64,000 nt of DNA from Puffinus mauretanicus (taxonomy: Eukaryota; Chordata; Aves; Procellariiformes; Procellariidae). Below are positions 1-11,900 of the stretch, piece after piece. Position numbers and translations under genes: made by a program. The stretch is from contig JAJKFH010001559.1 in the NCBI GenBank assembly GCA_023333565.1, positions 1-64,000 on the forward strand, in the 5' to 3' direction. The notes beneath the pieces were generated by a model. It worked only from the letters and a program-made list of their open reading frames with translations, was not told the origin of the DNA and made no database searches. Positions within the stretch are counted from its first letter, which is position 1; each line of letters starts with the position of its first letter.

Positions 1-141
1 CCCTCCCCTCCTCTCCCCTCCCCTCCCCTCCTCTCCCCTCCCCTCCTCTCCCTCCCCTCCCCCTCCCCTCCCCTTCCCTCCCCTTCCCTCCCTTTCCCTT
101 CCCTTCCCTTCCCTTCCCTTCCCTTCCCTTCCCTTCCCTTC
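1..141. repeat. C/T-only simple repeat, (CCCTCCCCT)n grading into (CCCTT)n
   Basis: Every base from 1 to 141 is C or T on the plus strand. The first 65 bases are C-rich pentamer and hexamer units, and from about 90 the tract becomes a regular CCCTT pentamer. The window may start inside a longer tract. The C-runs could form i-motif or G-quadruplex structures on the two strands, which is inference from composition only. Confidence 0.95.
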
Positions 142-1610
142 TCCAGACCTGTTCCATTTCACATTTATTTAAAAATTGAAGGGGGCTGGGAAAAATCCAG
201 TGGAGTGATGAAAGACATAAGACTCCCCTGTACATGCCATTAAACTCACATATTGCAAGCTTTATTTTTTATTGCCATTGGTCTCCACTTAGGAATCATT
301 TTAAATGGACATATTCTGTTACTTTTATGATAACCTCAGCAAACTGTTCACATTCCAAAATTTATTGTTAAAGATGTTAAATAAAGTTCAATAACTGGAG
401 GGTTATAATCAACAGGGGAGAAATGATGCACTGCTAATAATGTTAAATTGTTCTAATGTGACTGTTTTCTTCTATAATGCCTCATTCATCCCATTCTGGT
501 AATACAGTAAACAAGCTGCTCTAATAGACAGGGAAAAATAAAATGTCATCAATTCAAGAATGAGCAGCTGCTGGTAGACTTTATATGACCAAAAAAGAGA
601 AAGTTTTGAGATCCTAGGGTCTGTTTACATCTGACGGGTTCAGCTCAGAGAGTCCTACTGCTTCCAAAAGAAGCGGTGATTTTGGTTTCCTGGTGGGAGT
701 TGAGAGCTGTTCCCCATCTGGCCTCGTGATGCTCGTAGGTGCACACCAAGTGCTGCCCCATCATAGGGATCTGGCTTCCATCTGCTGAGATGGGCTGCGT
801 GAGTCTTCCAAGCGATGCTGAGTCAGCTCTTGAATTGAGGGCATGGTGCCCAGATACAGAATTTCCATATTGATAGACAGCAGGTAATGAGTTTTATTGT
901 TACTTTGATAAACTTGTTGTGATAGGTTGAAAATTGACCTGTACTTCAGATTTTATCTGGTTATGCTTCATATTACAGTGGCTGCTTGTAACTGTGACAA
1001 GGTCATGAGTGAGACAAAGTCAGTGAGCAAAGGTCATACCTTTTATTACAAATATTAATACAGCTAGAAAAACGTTAGACAAAAGAAGGAAAAAAAAAAA
1101 AAAACAAACCACCCCAAAAAACTTTGATGATAAACACTAGCTGAGAACAATTCCAATCTCAACTTCTGTTTTGCCTTGAATATTGCTAGGTTTTTCTATA
1201 TGTGAACAAAGGTTCTGTATTCCCAAGGTTGGGCTATTTTTTTTAATCCACAGTTCATGGTCTAATAGGAAATGTTACAAGCACTAGGCTTACATCTCAG
1301 ATGGAAATGGCTGCTGCACACCATTGCCTACAAAATACCAGCTAAGAGAGAAATTTTGAGGTACAACAATATGCATATTGGATGCAGACATTTGTTTTTG
1401 AAACACTTGCTACAGCCAAAATGAAATACAGCTGGATATTGCATACAAATCTGTTAAGAACTGGAGGAGCCAGACATACCTTTCCAAAAAAAAAAAAAAA
1501 CCTCAGGAAGAAAATAGCCCATTTAAAAAATGCACCTGAAGAAGGGAGGAGGTTGGGTATCTTATGCAGTCAGGCAGCCTTACAATTTTTTTCTAGGGTT
1601 TCTTAAGAAT
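142..1610. other. AT-rich non-coding stretch, no gene seen
   Basis: I see no recognisable coding sequence or repeat family here. It has short A-runs near 1090-1105 and 1486-1500, and a slightly more GC-rich patch at 600-850 with no recognised content. Its right edge is the abrupt start of CR1-derived sequence. Confidence 0.6.
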
Positions 1611-1677
1611 CTCCTACCAGTCCTTCTCTGTTTGTGAACAGCAGGTCAAGCCACCTCCCCTAGTGGGCTCGCTTACC
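1611..1677 (-). pseudogene. Inverted fragment of CR1 endonuclease domain
   Basis: Read on the minus strand, this piece encodes the TRGG...LLFTNREGLVGD-type stretch of the CR1 ORF2 endonuclease. It ends exactly where the plus-strand part (1678 onward) resumes the same protein. It is too short to function, and a 4-base gap relative to the copy at 3949-4019 breaks the frame. The two copies align over about 70 bases with roughly half a dozen mismatches plus that gap. Confidence 0.75.
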
Positions 1678-1890
1678 ATGGTAGTCGGAGACCATCTTGG
1701 GCTTAGCGACCATGAAATGATAGAATTCTTGATTCTTGGTGAAGTAAGGAAGGGGGCCAGCAAAACCGCTACCATGGACTTGCGGAGGGCGGGCTTTGGC
1801 CTGCTCAGGACACTGGTCGAGAGGGTCCCTTGGGAGACAGTCCTGAAGGGCAAAGGGGTCCAGGAAGGCTGGACGTTCTTCAAGAAGGAG
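1678..1890 (+). pseudogene. C-terminal end of CR1 endonuclease, frameshifted from the RT
   Basis: The frame encodes the endonuclease C-terminus, including the LSDHEMIEF motif. Its SDHE carries the catalytic Asp-His pair of AP-type endonucleases. It then runs into the endonuclease-RT linker ([22 protein letters not shown]). At 1890/1891 one base appears to be missing compared with the expected KKE-I-L-K reading. The frame therefore hits a stop at 1894-1896, while the reverse transcriptase continues in another frame. The N-terminal two-thirds of the endonuclease is absent, so no nuclease activity is expected. Confidence 0.75.
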
Positions 1891-1892
1891 TC

Positions 1893-3860
1893 TTAAAGGC
1901 GCAGGAGCAGGCTGTCCCCATGTGCCGCAAGAAGAACGGGCGGGGAAGACGACCGGCCTGGCTGAATGGGGAGCTCTGGCTGGGACTCAGGAAGAAAAGG
2001 AGAGTTTATCACTTGTGGAAGAAGGGGCAGGCAACTCAAGAAGCATACAGGGATCTCGTTAGGTTGTGCAGAGAGGAAACTAGAAAGGCAAAAGCCCGGC
2101 TAGAACTCAACCTCGCCACTGTCGTGAGAGACAACAAAAAATGCTTTTACAAGTATATTAATGATAAAAGGAGAGCCAAGGAGAATCTCCATCCTCTATT
2201 GGATGCGGGGGCGAACGTTGCCACCAAGGACGAGGATAAGGCTGAGGTACTCAATGCCTTCTTTGCCTCAGTCTTTAGTAGTCAGAGCGGTTATCCTCAA
2301 GGTACTCAGCCCCCTGAGCAGGAAGACAAGGACGACGAGCAGGATAGACCCCCCATAATTCAAGAGGAAGAAGTTAATGACCTGCTACGCCACCTGGACA
2401 TTCACAAGTCTATGGGGCCAGATGGGATCCACCCGAGGGTACTGAGGGAGCTGGCGGAGGAGCTTGCCGAGCCGCTCTCCATCATTTACCAGCAGTCCTG
2501 GTTAACTGGGGAAGTCCCGGACGACTGGAGGCTCGCCAATGTGACGCCCATCTATAAGAAGGGCCGGAAGGAGGATCCGGGGAACTACAGGCCGGTCAGC
2601 CTGACCTTGGTGCCGGGGAAGATCATGGAGCGGTTTGTTTTGAGGGCGCTCACGAGCCATGTCTGGGACAACCAGGGGATCAGGCCCAGCCAGCATGGGT
2701 TAATGGAAGGCAGGTCCTGCTTGACCAACCTGATCGCCTTCTATGACCAGGTGACCCGCCTAGTGGATGAGGGAAAGGCTGTGGATGTGGTCTACCTGGA
2801 CTTCAGTAAAGCCTTTGACACTGTCTCCCACGGCATTCTCCTAGAGAAGCTGGCGGCTCACGGCCTAGACAGGTGCACTCTTCGCTGGGTAAAAAACTGC
2901 CTGGATGGCCGGGCCCAGAGAGTTGTGGTCAACGGAGTTAAATCCAGTTGGCGGCCGGTCACGAGCGGTGTTCCCCAGGGCTCAGTATTGGGGCCAGTTC
3001 TGTTTAATATCTTTATCAATGATCTGGATGAGGGGATCGAGTGCTCCCTCAGTAAGTTTGCAGACGACACCAAGTTGGGCGGGAGTGTTGATCTGCTGGA
3101 GGGTAGGAAGGCTCTGCAGAGGGACCTGGACAGGCTGGATCGATGGGCCGAGGCCAACTGTATGAGGTTCAACAAGGCCAAGTGCCAGGTCCTGCACTTC
3201 GGCCACAACAACCCCAGGCAACGCTACAGGCTTGGGGAAGAGTGGCTGGAAAGCTGCCCAGAGGAAAAGGACCTGGGGGTGCTGGTTGACAGCTGGCTGA
3301 ACATGAGCCGGCAGTGTGCCCAGGTGGCCAAGAAGGCCAACGGCATCCTGGCCTGTATCAGAAATAGTGTGGCCAGCAGGAGCAGGGAGGTGATCGTGCC
3401 CCTGTACTTGGCACTGGTGAGGCCGCACCTCGAATACTGTGTTCAGTTTTGGGCCCCTCACTACAAGAAGGACATTGAGGTGCTGGAGGGTGTCCAGAGA
3501 AGGGCAACGAAGCTGGTGAAGGGTGTGGAGCACAAGTCTTATGAGGAGCAGCTGAGGGAACTGGGACTGTTTAGTCTGGAGAAGAGGAGGCTGAGGGGAG
3601 ACCTCATCGCACTCTACAGCTCCCTGAAAGGAGGTTGTAGCGAGGTGGGTGTTCGTCTCTTTTCCGAAGTAACCAGTGATAGGACGAGAGGAAATGTCCT
3701 CAAGTTCCTCCAAGGGAGGTTTAGATTGGATATTAGGAGAAATTTCTTTACTGAAAGAGTGATCAGGCCTTGGAACAGGCTGCCCAGGGAAGTGGTGGAG
3801 TCACCATCCCTGGAGGTATTTAAAAGACGTGTAGATGAGGCCCTTAGGGACATGGTGTAG
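1893..3860 (+). CDS. CR1 ORF2 reverse transcriptase region, open for 655 codons
   Basis: This region encodes the reverse transcriptase part of CR1 ORF2, which copies element RNA into DNA at a nicked target. Visible motifs in order are [10 protein letters not shown] and the [10 protein letters not shown] block, [13 protein letters not shown] (2793-2831, first catalytic Asp), [10 protein letters not shown] (2967-2996) and the catalytic FADD box (3057-3068). These are followed by the thumb and C-terminal region ending [12 protein letters not shown] before the stop at 3858-3860. I place the start of real homology at the Leu codon 1893. The open frame extends upstream to a TTG at 1830, but residues before 1893 match nothing and come from the frameshift. 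There is no natural start codon or endonuclease in frame, so the copy is probably not autonomous. A frame this long with no stop implies recent insertion. A near-identical but broken copy lies at 41036-42793. Confidence 0.85.
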   Translation, partial: LKAQEQAVPMCRKKNGRGRRPAWLNGELWLGLRKKRRVYHLWKKGQATQEAYRDLVRLCREETRKAKARLELNLATVVRDNKKCFYKYINDKRRAKENLHPLLDAGANVATKDEDKAEVLNAFFASVFSSQSGYPQGTQPPEQEDKDDEQDRPPIIQEEEVNDLLRHLDIHKSMGPDGIHPRVLRELAEELAEPLSIIYQQSWLTGEVPDDWRLANVTPIYKKGRKEDPGNYRPVSLTLVPGKIMERFVLRALTSHVWDNQGIRPSQHGLMEGRSCLTNLIAFYDQVTRLVDEGKAVDVVYLDFSKAFDTVSHGILLEKLAAHGLDRCTLRWVKNCLDGRAQRVVVNGVKSSWRPVTSGVPQGSVLGPVLFNIFINDLDEGIECSLSKFADDTKLGGSVDLLEGRKALQRDLDRLDRWAEANCMRFNKAKCQVLHFGHNNPRQRYRLGEEWLESCPEEKDLGVLVDSWLNMSRQCAQVAKKANGILACIRNSVASRSREVIVPLYLALVRPHLEYCVQFWAPHYKKDIEVLEGVQRRATKLVKGVEHKSYEEQLRELGLFSLEKRRLRGDLIALYSSLKGGCSEVGVRLFSEVTSDRTRGNVLKFLQGRFRLDIRRNFFTERVIRPWNRLPREVVESPSLEVFKRRVDEALRDMV

Positions 3861-3948
3861 TGGGCATGGTGTGTTGGGTTGACGGTTGGACACGATGATC
3901 TTGGAGGTCTTTTCCAACCTTAATGATTCTATGATTCTATGATTCTAT
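3861..3948 (+). repeat. CR1 3' UTR with octamer tail
   Basis: The short 3' UTR follows the ORF2 stop. Two complete ATTCTATG octamers (3926-3933, 3934-3941) and a seventh-eighths copy (3942-3948) end the element. This octamer tail, instead of poly-A, is characteristic of CR1 and is recognised by its reverse transcriptase. Confidence 0.9.
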
Positions 3949-4500
3949 CTCCCACCAGTCCTTCTCTGTTTGTGAACAGCAGGTCAAGCGAGGCACCTCC
4001 TCTGGTAGACTCACTTACCAGCTGCGTCAGGAAGTTATCTTCCACACGCTCCATGAACCTCCTTGACTGTTTCCTCTCTGCCGTGTTGTATTTCAAGCAG
4101 ATGTCCGGTAAGTTAAAGTCACTCAGGAGAACAAGGGCTAGCAATTGTGAGAATTCTGCCAGCTGCTTGTAGAATGCTTCATCTGCCTCTTCATCCTGGT
4201 TGAGTGGTCTATAAAGACTCCCAGCAAGATATCTGCCTTGTTGGCCTTCCCCCTCATCCTTACCCATAAGCACTCGACCTTATCATCACAATCGTTGAGC
4301 TCTAGACAATTGAAACACTCCCTAACATACAGAGCCACCCCACTGCCTTTCTTTCCTCACCTGTCCCTTCTGAAGAGCTTATAGCCATCCATTGCAGCAC
4401 TCTAGTTATGAAAGTCATCCCACCATGTTTCTGTGATGGCGGCTAAATCGTAGCTATCCTGCTGCACAATGGCTTCCAGCTCCTCCTGTTTGCCACCCAT
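3949..4500 (-). pseudogene. CR1 ORF2 N-terminal endonuclease, broken
   Basis: The likely ORF2 start is an ATG at 4500-4498 (minus strand), followed by a KQEELEA helix and an ITETWWDD motif. The Glu in ITE is the expected metal-binding residue of AP-type endonucleases. Further on are the ALYVRECF and VECLWVR blocks, then a frame change near 4210-4270. The SDFNLPD stretch stands where GDFN is usual, and LLFTNREGLVGD closes the fragment. The Gly-to-Ser change, the frameshift and the missing C-terminus (SDHE motif) make it inactive. Between the ATG and 4338 the frame also appears interrupted. Confidence 0.8.
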
Positions 4501-4619
4501 GCTGCGTGCATTGGTGTAGATGCACTTGAGCTGGGCTATCGATTTTGCCTCCAACATTGCCATGCCACCCCTAGGCTCATCTCTAGTAAGCCTGGTTTTA
4601 TCCCCTTCCCCCTTCGAGC

Positions 4620-5674
4620 CTAGTTTAAAGCCCTCTCGATGGGCCCCACCAACTCATGAGCAAGAATCCTTTTCACTCCATGAGACAGATGAACTCCGTC
4701 TGTCGCCAGCAGGCCCGGTGCCGTGTAAACCTCCCCATGATAAAAGAAGCCAAAATTCCGCCGATGGCACCAGCCCCTGAGCCACGTGTGTTTTCCTGTT
4801 CCCTTCAGTATACTTCTCTGCCACTGAAGGGATGGAAGAAAACACTGCCTGTGCTCCTGTTCCTTCAACCAATTGCCCCAGTGTCCTGAAGTCCCTTTTG
4901 ATCGCTTCGGGACTTCTCTCTGCAACCTCCTCACTGACAGCCTGTACAACTAACAGCGGGTAGTAATCAGAAGCCTGTACCAGACCAGGGAGTTTCCTAG
5001 TAATGTCCTTCACCCGGGCCCCAGGGAGGCAGCAGACTTCCCTGTGGGATGGGTCTGGCTGGCACATTAGGCCCTCCGTCCCCCTCAGAAGGGAATCACC
5101 TATGACAATTACCCTCCATTTTTTCTTAGCAGAGGCAGTCATGATATGTGGGGCTGACTGACTTGCCCTGGGCAACCCCCTGGATGGACCTTCATCTACC
5201 TCCTCATTTGCCTGGCCCTCAAGTTCCAGGGCCCCATATCTGTTGTGTAGGGGCAACTGGGAAGGTGAGGGAGGCCGGGTGGGGATTCACCTGGCACCCC
5301 GAGCAGGGACCTGTGTCCATTCCTCCCCCGTCTCCTGGGTCCCCTTGTCGGACTTCTGCCTGGTGGCAAGAGGGCAGGGGATCCTCTGCTTCTTGTGGAG
5401 CCTCCACCTGCCGCCCTTGCCTCAGGGACGGTAGGGTGTGGCTCCACCAATCTATCTCCCTCTCACACTCCCTGATAATCCTTAACCTCTCCACCTCCTC
5501 CTTCAGCTCTGCCACCAGGCTGAGCAGATCATCCCCCTGGACACAGCACACAGGCATTGTCCCTGCTGCCCTCCAGTACAAGTGACAGGCCCAGGCACTC
5601 CCTGTAGCTGGAGGCCTGGACAGCTGTGTGCTGGTATTCCTTCTGGTGATGGCTTTCAGCCGAGTGGAAACCAT
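4620..5674 (-). pseudogene. CR1 ORF1: coiled coil plus SGNH-type esterase, frameshifted
   Basis: ORF1 of CR1 encodes a nucleic-acid-associated protein with a lipase/esterase-like domain. I take the start as the ATG at 5674-5672 (MVSTRLKAITRR). A leucine-heptad stretch (LLSLVAELKEEVERL) predicts a coiled coil, likely for self-association. The esterase block I motif VIGDSLLRG, with nucleophile Ser near 5094, lies in a frame open from 5256. The last catalytic block, DGVHLSHG (Asp codon near 4700), lies in a different frame that ends at 4620. At least two frame changes are therefore needed to join the protein, and the copy is dead. The spacer to the ORF2 ATG is about 120 bases. No intact protein can be made from this copy. 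Confidence 0.8.
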
Positions 5675-5960
5675 GGCTAGGTCCTCTTCTGGGAGGGCGA
5701 TGACCACTAGCTGAGTTAGCCTCTAGAGCCAGGAGGGGAACAGCGCCCTGTCTGCATGCCTTCCCTGCACGCCCTGCCTGCCCAAACTGCTGCGCAAACT
5801 GCCACGCCACGCCCCTCTGACGCGCCACGCCCTGTTTGCCCGCCCTGTTCGCTGCACTGGTGGTCACTGGCGCTCCCTGGGGGCTGCCCTTGTGTGTGAG
5901 GGGGTTTGGCCGCCGTCCCTCCTGTCCCCGCCCGCGCTGAGTCAGAGCTGCTCCTTGTCA
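5675..5960 (-). other. GC-rich 5' region of the minus-strand CR1
   Basis: This is markedly richer in G+C and CpG than anything nearby, as expected for the 5' UTR and internal promoter of a CR1. It includes repeated CGCCACGCC-like words near 5800-5835. The 5' end is not marked by a clear motif, so 5960 is an estimate from composition. Confidence 0.55.
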
Positions 5961-8900
5961 GGAGCTGTGTTATGTGACTGCTGCTGGCTTCCCACTTTCA
6001 GTAAGACATTTGGGAGGGGAGAGCAGGGGACAACAGATGCTGGTGACAGCCAGTAGAGGCCCAGCAGCATGGGTACCTCGTAGGACAAAAATCTTAGAAA
6101 TCTTAGAATTTAAATCTCTATCCAACCCACTTAGGAAAACAAAAGCCCACACCTGCCGATGGTAAATCACTGAGTGGTGTAGCTCTGCATCCAGTTTCCT
6201 TGTGACAGCTCTGCTTATCAAAACCCGTGAGAAATGGCAGCAAGTTTCTTTGTCTGGAAGCAGTGACATGACCTATGGTCTGCAGCCACTTACGTCCATG
6301 TGCAGCGATGACTGGGGTTACTCCTGAATTAGACCAGAATAACCCAGGGCAGGATTTGGCCTGATGTGTTGAAGGGCCATTTCTGGGACAGTGAGAATAA
6401 TTATTTGTAAATTGAAAAAAAGATTCTCTTAGGTCAGACAGTGATTTTCCCAGTTGATGAGGCAATACAGAGACCAGCAAAAAATTGTCTTTTAAAATCT
6501 TTGAGCTTGAATTATCGTATATCAAATAATAGTGATGAAGCAATTACTGTAGAGAAGTAATTTCTGAGCTGTAAAATATCACTGCCTTTGGATTAAATAT
6601 AAAAACAAAATAGAAGTAGGCACTGTCTCCTCTTTGCTGGCAGAAATACTAGGCCATGTTTTGATCCTATTTACCTATCTACAAATATCAAATAAGACTG
6701 TGCCATGCTTATTTATCCTCATCAATCTGATGTTGGAAGCAGATCCAAACTAGTTCAAGAGTTATTAAATCATCATTCAGGATTCTTCTAATTAAATTAT
6801 GAAATCCGTCTTTCATCCTGTCATCTCTTCTACCAGCAGACTGTTGTTTATGCTATCTACACAAAATCTGGGTTCACAGCTGAAGCCCAAATGCTTCAAA
6901 ACCTCTTTGACAGTTTTGTGTTGATGAAATAACTGAATGTAATGATAATGTGATTTTACATAATTTGACTAATATTTTTATGCCATATGTGTAAATAATA
7001 TCACTTCCTTTTGTAATAATTTTTGAATCTGAAAGAATAATTAGAGAATTTTTGTTTTAGAACTGTTTTTTACCCTTTTTGCTAGGTGAAGGAAAACCAA
7101 AACCAAAAGGATTTTTACCAATCACAATATGTAATAGCTGTGGTTTAGAGAGGAACAATCATTCTCAGTTGTTTTATTTCTTTCCTGAGCAGAATGAAAA
7201 AGCCACTAAATGATTTTTTTTTTTTTGTCAGTGGATAGAGGGATTAATTATAGTTCTTCACTTTAAAGCAGCTGTGTTAGTATCATGCATGCTAAATAAG
7301 TTTACAGTTGTGTGATATCATAATTGGAATTTAGTAAGCTTTGAACTACCCACGCTTGAATTGAGCTCTGTGAGCCTCGAGCAAAGCTTTTGACAGCTCA
7401 AATGATATAATGGAAAACTGTGAGAGAATTACAATATTTAGAGTCCCCTAGATCCCCTTCCTCTCTCCCTCTGACACTATGCATTATCTCCAACAGCACC
7501 TGTCAAGGCTGCGGTGTGGGTCACGCTACCGTGTCCTGTAAATTCTTCTTTGCTTGTCTTTCACAACCACTGTGAAGTCTACCATGCTAGCCAGAAATCC
7601 TCAGAGGCCTAAAATCAGCATGTTGCAGCCAACTAGTGTACCACAGTGGATGCTTGGGCAATGAAAAGCATGGTGTTCTACACGGCGTGGCTGCTGATTA
7701 GGGGTGATAATAAACACAAAGGTTAATGAGGGCTGGGATTTTTTTTCTTTACCTTACGATGTCCTTTTGCAGTAAATGTTGTGCAGGGGAACAGACAGGC
7801 TGGAGTCACCATTTTGAAGAGGGACCTGCAAGGAGACAACTGTGTTTTCCCCTTCTAAGTTCTCTACTCCTCTTTCAAATCTCCTGTATCTTTCAGTATG
7901 TCAACAAAAATATTTGTATTTTATTAAAAGGAATCATAATTAAGGAAACCTAGAAACAATTAACACCTCATTGATGTGTATCTCATGCAACCCTGTAGTG
8001 GAATGAATCACTGCTGCTTTTGAAGTTTTGGGTTTCTTTCCATTTGCATCTTTAAGGCAGAATGAAAGATAAAAGCAGTTGAATATTTTTCTTTCAGAAA
8101 GCTTTTTCAAATACAATTTCATAGATTGAGAGACCAGGCAGATAACATCCAACAACAGGAAAGTGAGCAGAGCAGGTAAAGAGATAAACTTGTACCATTG
8201 TTTACTGGAACCAAGTGACCTCGGGAACTTTTAGGCCATATTATCTGAACAAGGAGACAAAAATAGTTGAATGCTCCAGTGTTTTAGTGAAGCAGGAATT
8301 TCCCAAATGTGTGATTTCAAAACTCCTGAAATTCAATCACATTGAAAGATAGCGACATTCTAGAAAGTCAAATGTTCCTTTTTTCTTTACTGAACTGACA
8401 GTTCTTCATTGCTGAAAAGTAAATTAGTTTAGTATTCATTGCAACATTCTTTTTCTTACTTCCTCCAATTTTTGCTGTTACTCATATTTTTTCTTTAACC
8501 ATTCTCTACTGGCCATTTATAGAGATACTGAGTTACACAGACCTTTCATTTCACCAAAAATGGTCTTATCTGCATTTTCACATACAGAAGCATATAGAAA
8601 TTACTTTTTAATAATATCTCTAATGTTCCTGGACAGACGGTATCTGGCTTACCCAAACATACAATTCCCACATTGCTTTACAGACTTCAGTCAGAAAACA
8701 GTCTGCATTGCAGATAGAGACAGGCAGTATTTCAACGACTTTGGAAATTACTACATAATTAAAAACTTGAATTTTTGTTAAGGTAATTCAAATGAAATAT
8801 CAATATTGATATCAAATGAAATATCATAGCAATAAAGTCTCATTAACTTAAAATTAGTGTAGATTTAAATATTATTATTTGCCTCGTGGAAACTCTTTAA

Positions 8901-11900
8901 ATTTCAGCAACAAATATTGTCCAAGAGGAAATCCAACAACTCAATTATTTGCTTGATAGAATATAGACTTTAAGGAAATCTAGTGTTACTTCATCCACTG
9001 CACGGCAGATGCATTTTCACCTCCCAAGCACTCAGCTGAAACTTTAACATGTTTAGCTAGATTAGCAAGAGTTTGACAATATTTAGCCAACTCTGTTTTC
9101 CTTTTGAGTATGAATGACTGGAAGGTGGTTTGCAGGGAAATTTAAGGGAACCTTTATTTATGTGTTTGGTATTCTAAGAAGTTCACAAGCTATCAGAAAA
9201 CAGAATAACCGCTGTATTTGAATAAGCTGAAAATACTTAGTTTCAATTCAGCTAAAATTCAGCTGAATTCCCCTAATGTGATCCACCGCTTCCTGGAAGA
9301 TGGAACTCAAATACTCATTTTCTTCAAATGTCAGCAACCCTCTAACTGTACAATATGATGAAACATAACTTTTGTTTTCTGGATTTACAAAGGAAATTGG
9401 ACGTTAACAATTGTATCATGGGAAAAGCAGTCCCAGGAACTTCCACTACAGAGTATCATGCAATTACAACTCTTTCAGTGTACAACTCTGCCTTACATAA
9501 AACGTAGTTTAACAGTGGTTGGACTCTAAGAAGAAATTGTTTATCAATTCAATAAACCAAAAGGGAATTTTTTAGTTTCATCAATATGTATTTGATTTCA
9601 ATAAAAGGTTTGAAAATTGAGTTATTCTTGCAAATGAAAAAATACTCAACATTTTGTGACCATTTTCATAATTTAAAATTTTATTCTAATTGCATGAAAT
9701 AAACCTAAACTGTCAGATTTTAGCACAGAATGATAATTCTGAATTTTCCCACCCCTAACTAAAATCCACAAGTCTTTAAAACACCAATATTTTCAACTGC
9801 TATTACAGACATGTAACAAGTAATTCAACTATTTAAAATCTGAAGAATCTGTGGTAACTGTCAGTTATTTCTTTGTAGTGGTATTTAGAAAATGACAAAA
9901 TTTGAAATAGATTTTTCTATTAATCATGTACACAATTACTTAATTATTAACTGAACAGCAACAGGTAGGGCAGCATCTAAGTTTGATTAACTGTCATGCA
10001 TATAAACTGACTATTTAAAATATAGTGATAAAGGTGAGGCCGTTTATCCCTGTTCAAATGTAAAGCAAAGCAAAAATCTGTTACAGCCGAAGAAAAATGG
10101 GATGAAATATTTGCAAAATTATACACAGTAACATCTTGTTATATATTACAATTTAACTCATCAATTTCTTTGCACAGGCAGATTTGGTCATGACAATACA
10201 TATTAAAGTATTTTACTCCATTAAATTTTAGATCAAACATATGATATAAATATCAATAAAAATAGTGGTTTAAGGAACGGTATTCCTGGTTTTGCCTCAT
10301 ACAGAAGTAAATTTATTTCTTAATATTTATTTTTATAAATCACTGTACCAGTAGTTTACAGGGAAAAAAAAATTACAATACCAAATTTCTTAGCTCCTTT
10401 GGTTTCACAAATAGAAGTCCCCTTCCCTTCAACACTCACACAGCATCAGGTGTGCCATCTAGCTCCCTGTAAGTACAAATTCAAGCACAACCATGAGCTC
10501 ATTTTAGAGCTTGCTCAGAATACTATTTGATTCCTACTACCTGTAACAGTCCTTCAAACATTATTTCAGCATGTCCCAGTGCCACACAAGGATATGCAAC
10601 ATTTATTTTTATTGTCAATCTGTACCAGTCTGACAGCATGAGACATGTCATTCTAATTATTTCAGGAATTTTGAGGTCAGTTGCAATAAAGAAATTTGTC
10701 TCAATAATGTGAAGACATAATCTGACCCAAAGAAGACCAAGGACACTTAAGACATGTGAATGTGACCTTTTTTCTGGTATAACACCTGGAGAACATGCTT
10801 TATCATCATAGGTAGTAGTAGCCTATCTAGTAGTTTAATTTGCTAGTAAGAAACAAAATGAGGCTGATCATTTTTAGCATTTCATATTCATTACGTACAA
10901 ATAGTATTTGTCTTCCATAACACATAGTATCATTTCTGATCCCTAGCTGGGTGAAAATCTTTAAAACAAATCAATGAAATCGGAAGAAAAATGAAGCTAT
11001 AAAACTGTGAAAAATAACGATTACAGCTGAAAATATTAGTGGTTTTGGTGAGCCACATTCCATTCTGGATTTCATTCATTTCATACATTTCCTCTCACAC
11101 AAATATGTAGTTTAGTTTCACAGTATGTCAAAGTCTGTGTCACATATAGATCTTTAAAACAGGAATTTAATAGAATCCAAATGATTCATATAGATGTAGA
11201 TGTGCCATTTCTTATTTTGTGTCATACACAGTGACATACAAAAATGAATATGCTAACAACTGTGTTGAAGGTTTTTTCCCTTTTTCTTTAGGAAGTCCAT
11301 CTTATCTCCCATCTGATAAGAAACAACACTAATTACCAAATGTTTTAAAAATTACTTCGGAATCCTTTTGAGGGTAAAAACCTTCTGGAAATTTCTGTGT
11401 GCAAATAGAATTCTCAGATTTAGCAAGAGTTTTTGTAAACAGTACTAGCTTCTTCCATCGCTTTAAATAAATTCAAATACTAGCAAAGGAAACTTGTCTT
11501 TTTTTCTTTACCTGTGTCTGCATGTACTCTTTGCTGAGTCATCCAACACCTAGATATCTTGTCCTGCCACACAATTTTCACCCTTTTTTAATCTTATCTT
11601 TTATATTGCAAAGCTGTATGCTATTTTCAGCCCATACAGCTGCAGAAACTTTGCAAACATTTATGAAAAATTATACTTTCTGTTTAAAATAGAGAAGGCG
11701 AGGCATCAGACAAAGCAAAATGCTCAAGTTTCCTCTAGAAAACTTTAGCGTTCTGATATGATAGACTCCGAAATGGAGGAAAGGGTCAAGATGGTTTTTT
11801 GTTTGTTTGTTTCTACTTCTGACACACTGCTGTTCTGCTACTCATTACAGGGGTGAAAGATACCAGGGTGTTTATGTTTAGCAGCTAGGAAAATGGTATC

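Larger units (their letters stand above)
1611..3948 (+). mobile_element. CR1 LINE, plus strand, 5'-truncated, with a short inverted 5' piece
   Basis: This is a chicken-repeat-1-type non-LTR retrotransposon. From 1678 on it contains, in order, the end of the endonuclease domain, the full reverse transcriptase region, a short 3' UTR and the diagnostic octamer ATTCTATG repeated to the end. The first 67 bases (1611-1677) are endonuclease sequence in the opposite orientation. They correspond to the part of the protein that directly precedes the plus-strand start. This is the arrangement expected from 5' inversion (twin priming) during insertion. The open reverse transcriptase frame suggests a young copy. 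The element is directly followed by another CR1 fragment in minus orientation whose first ~70 bases resemble 1611-1677. Confidence 0.9.
3949..5960 (-). mobile_element. CR1 LINE 5' half in minus orientation, without RT or 3' end
   Basis: Read from 5960 down to 3949, this contains a GC-rich 5' region, ORF1 with coiled coil and esterase, a short spacer, and the start of ORF2 (endonuclease). It stops at the LVGD point of the endonuclease, immediately against the octamer tail of the plus-strand CR1. CR1 copies normally lose their 5' end and keep the 3' end, so a copy with 5' sequence and no 3' end is unusual. The outer boundary near 5960 is approximate and rests on the drop in GC content. Confidence 0.85.

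Noticed and set aside
1830..1892. Extension of the RT open frame upstream to a TTG at 1830 as a real N-terminus
   Set aside because: The residues before 1893 match no CR1 protein. The true endonuclease frame here is another one, and the open stretch is a by-product of a one-base deletion at 1890/1891.
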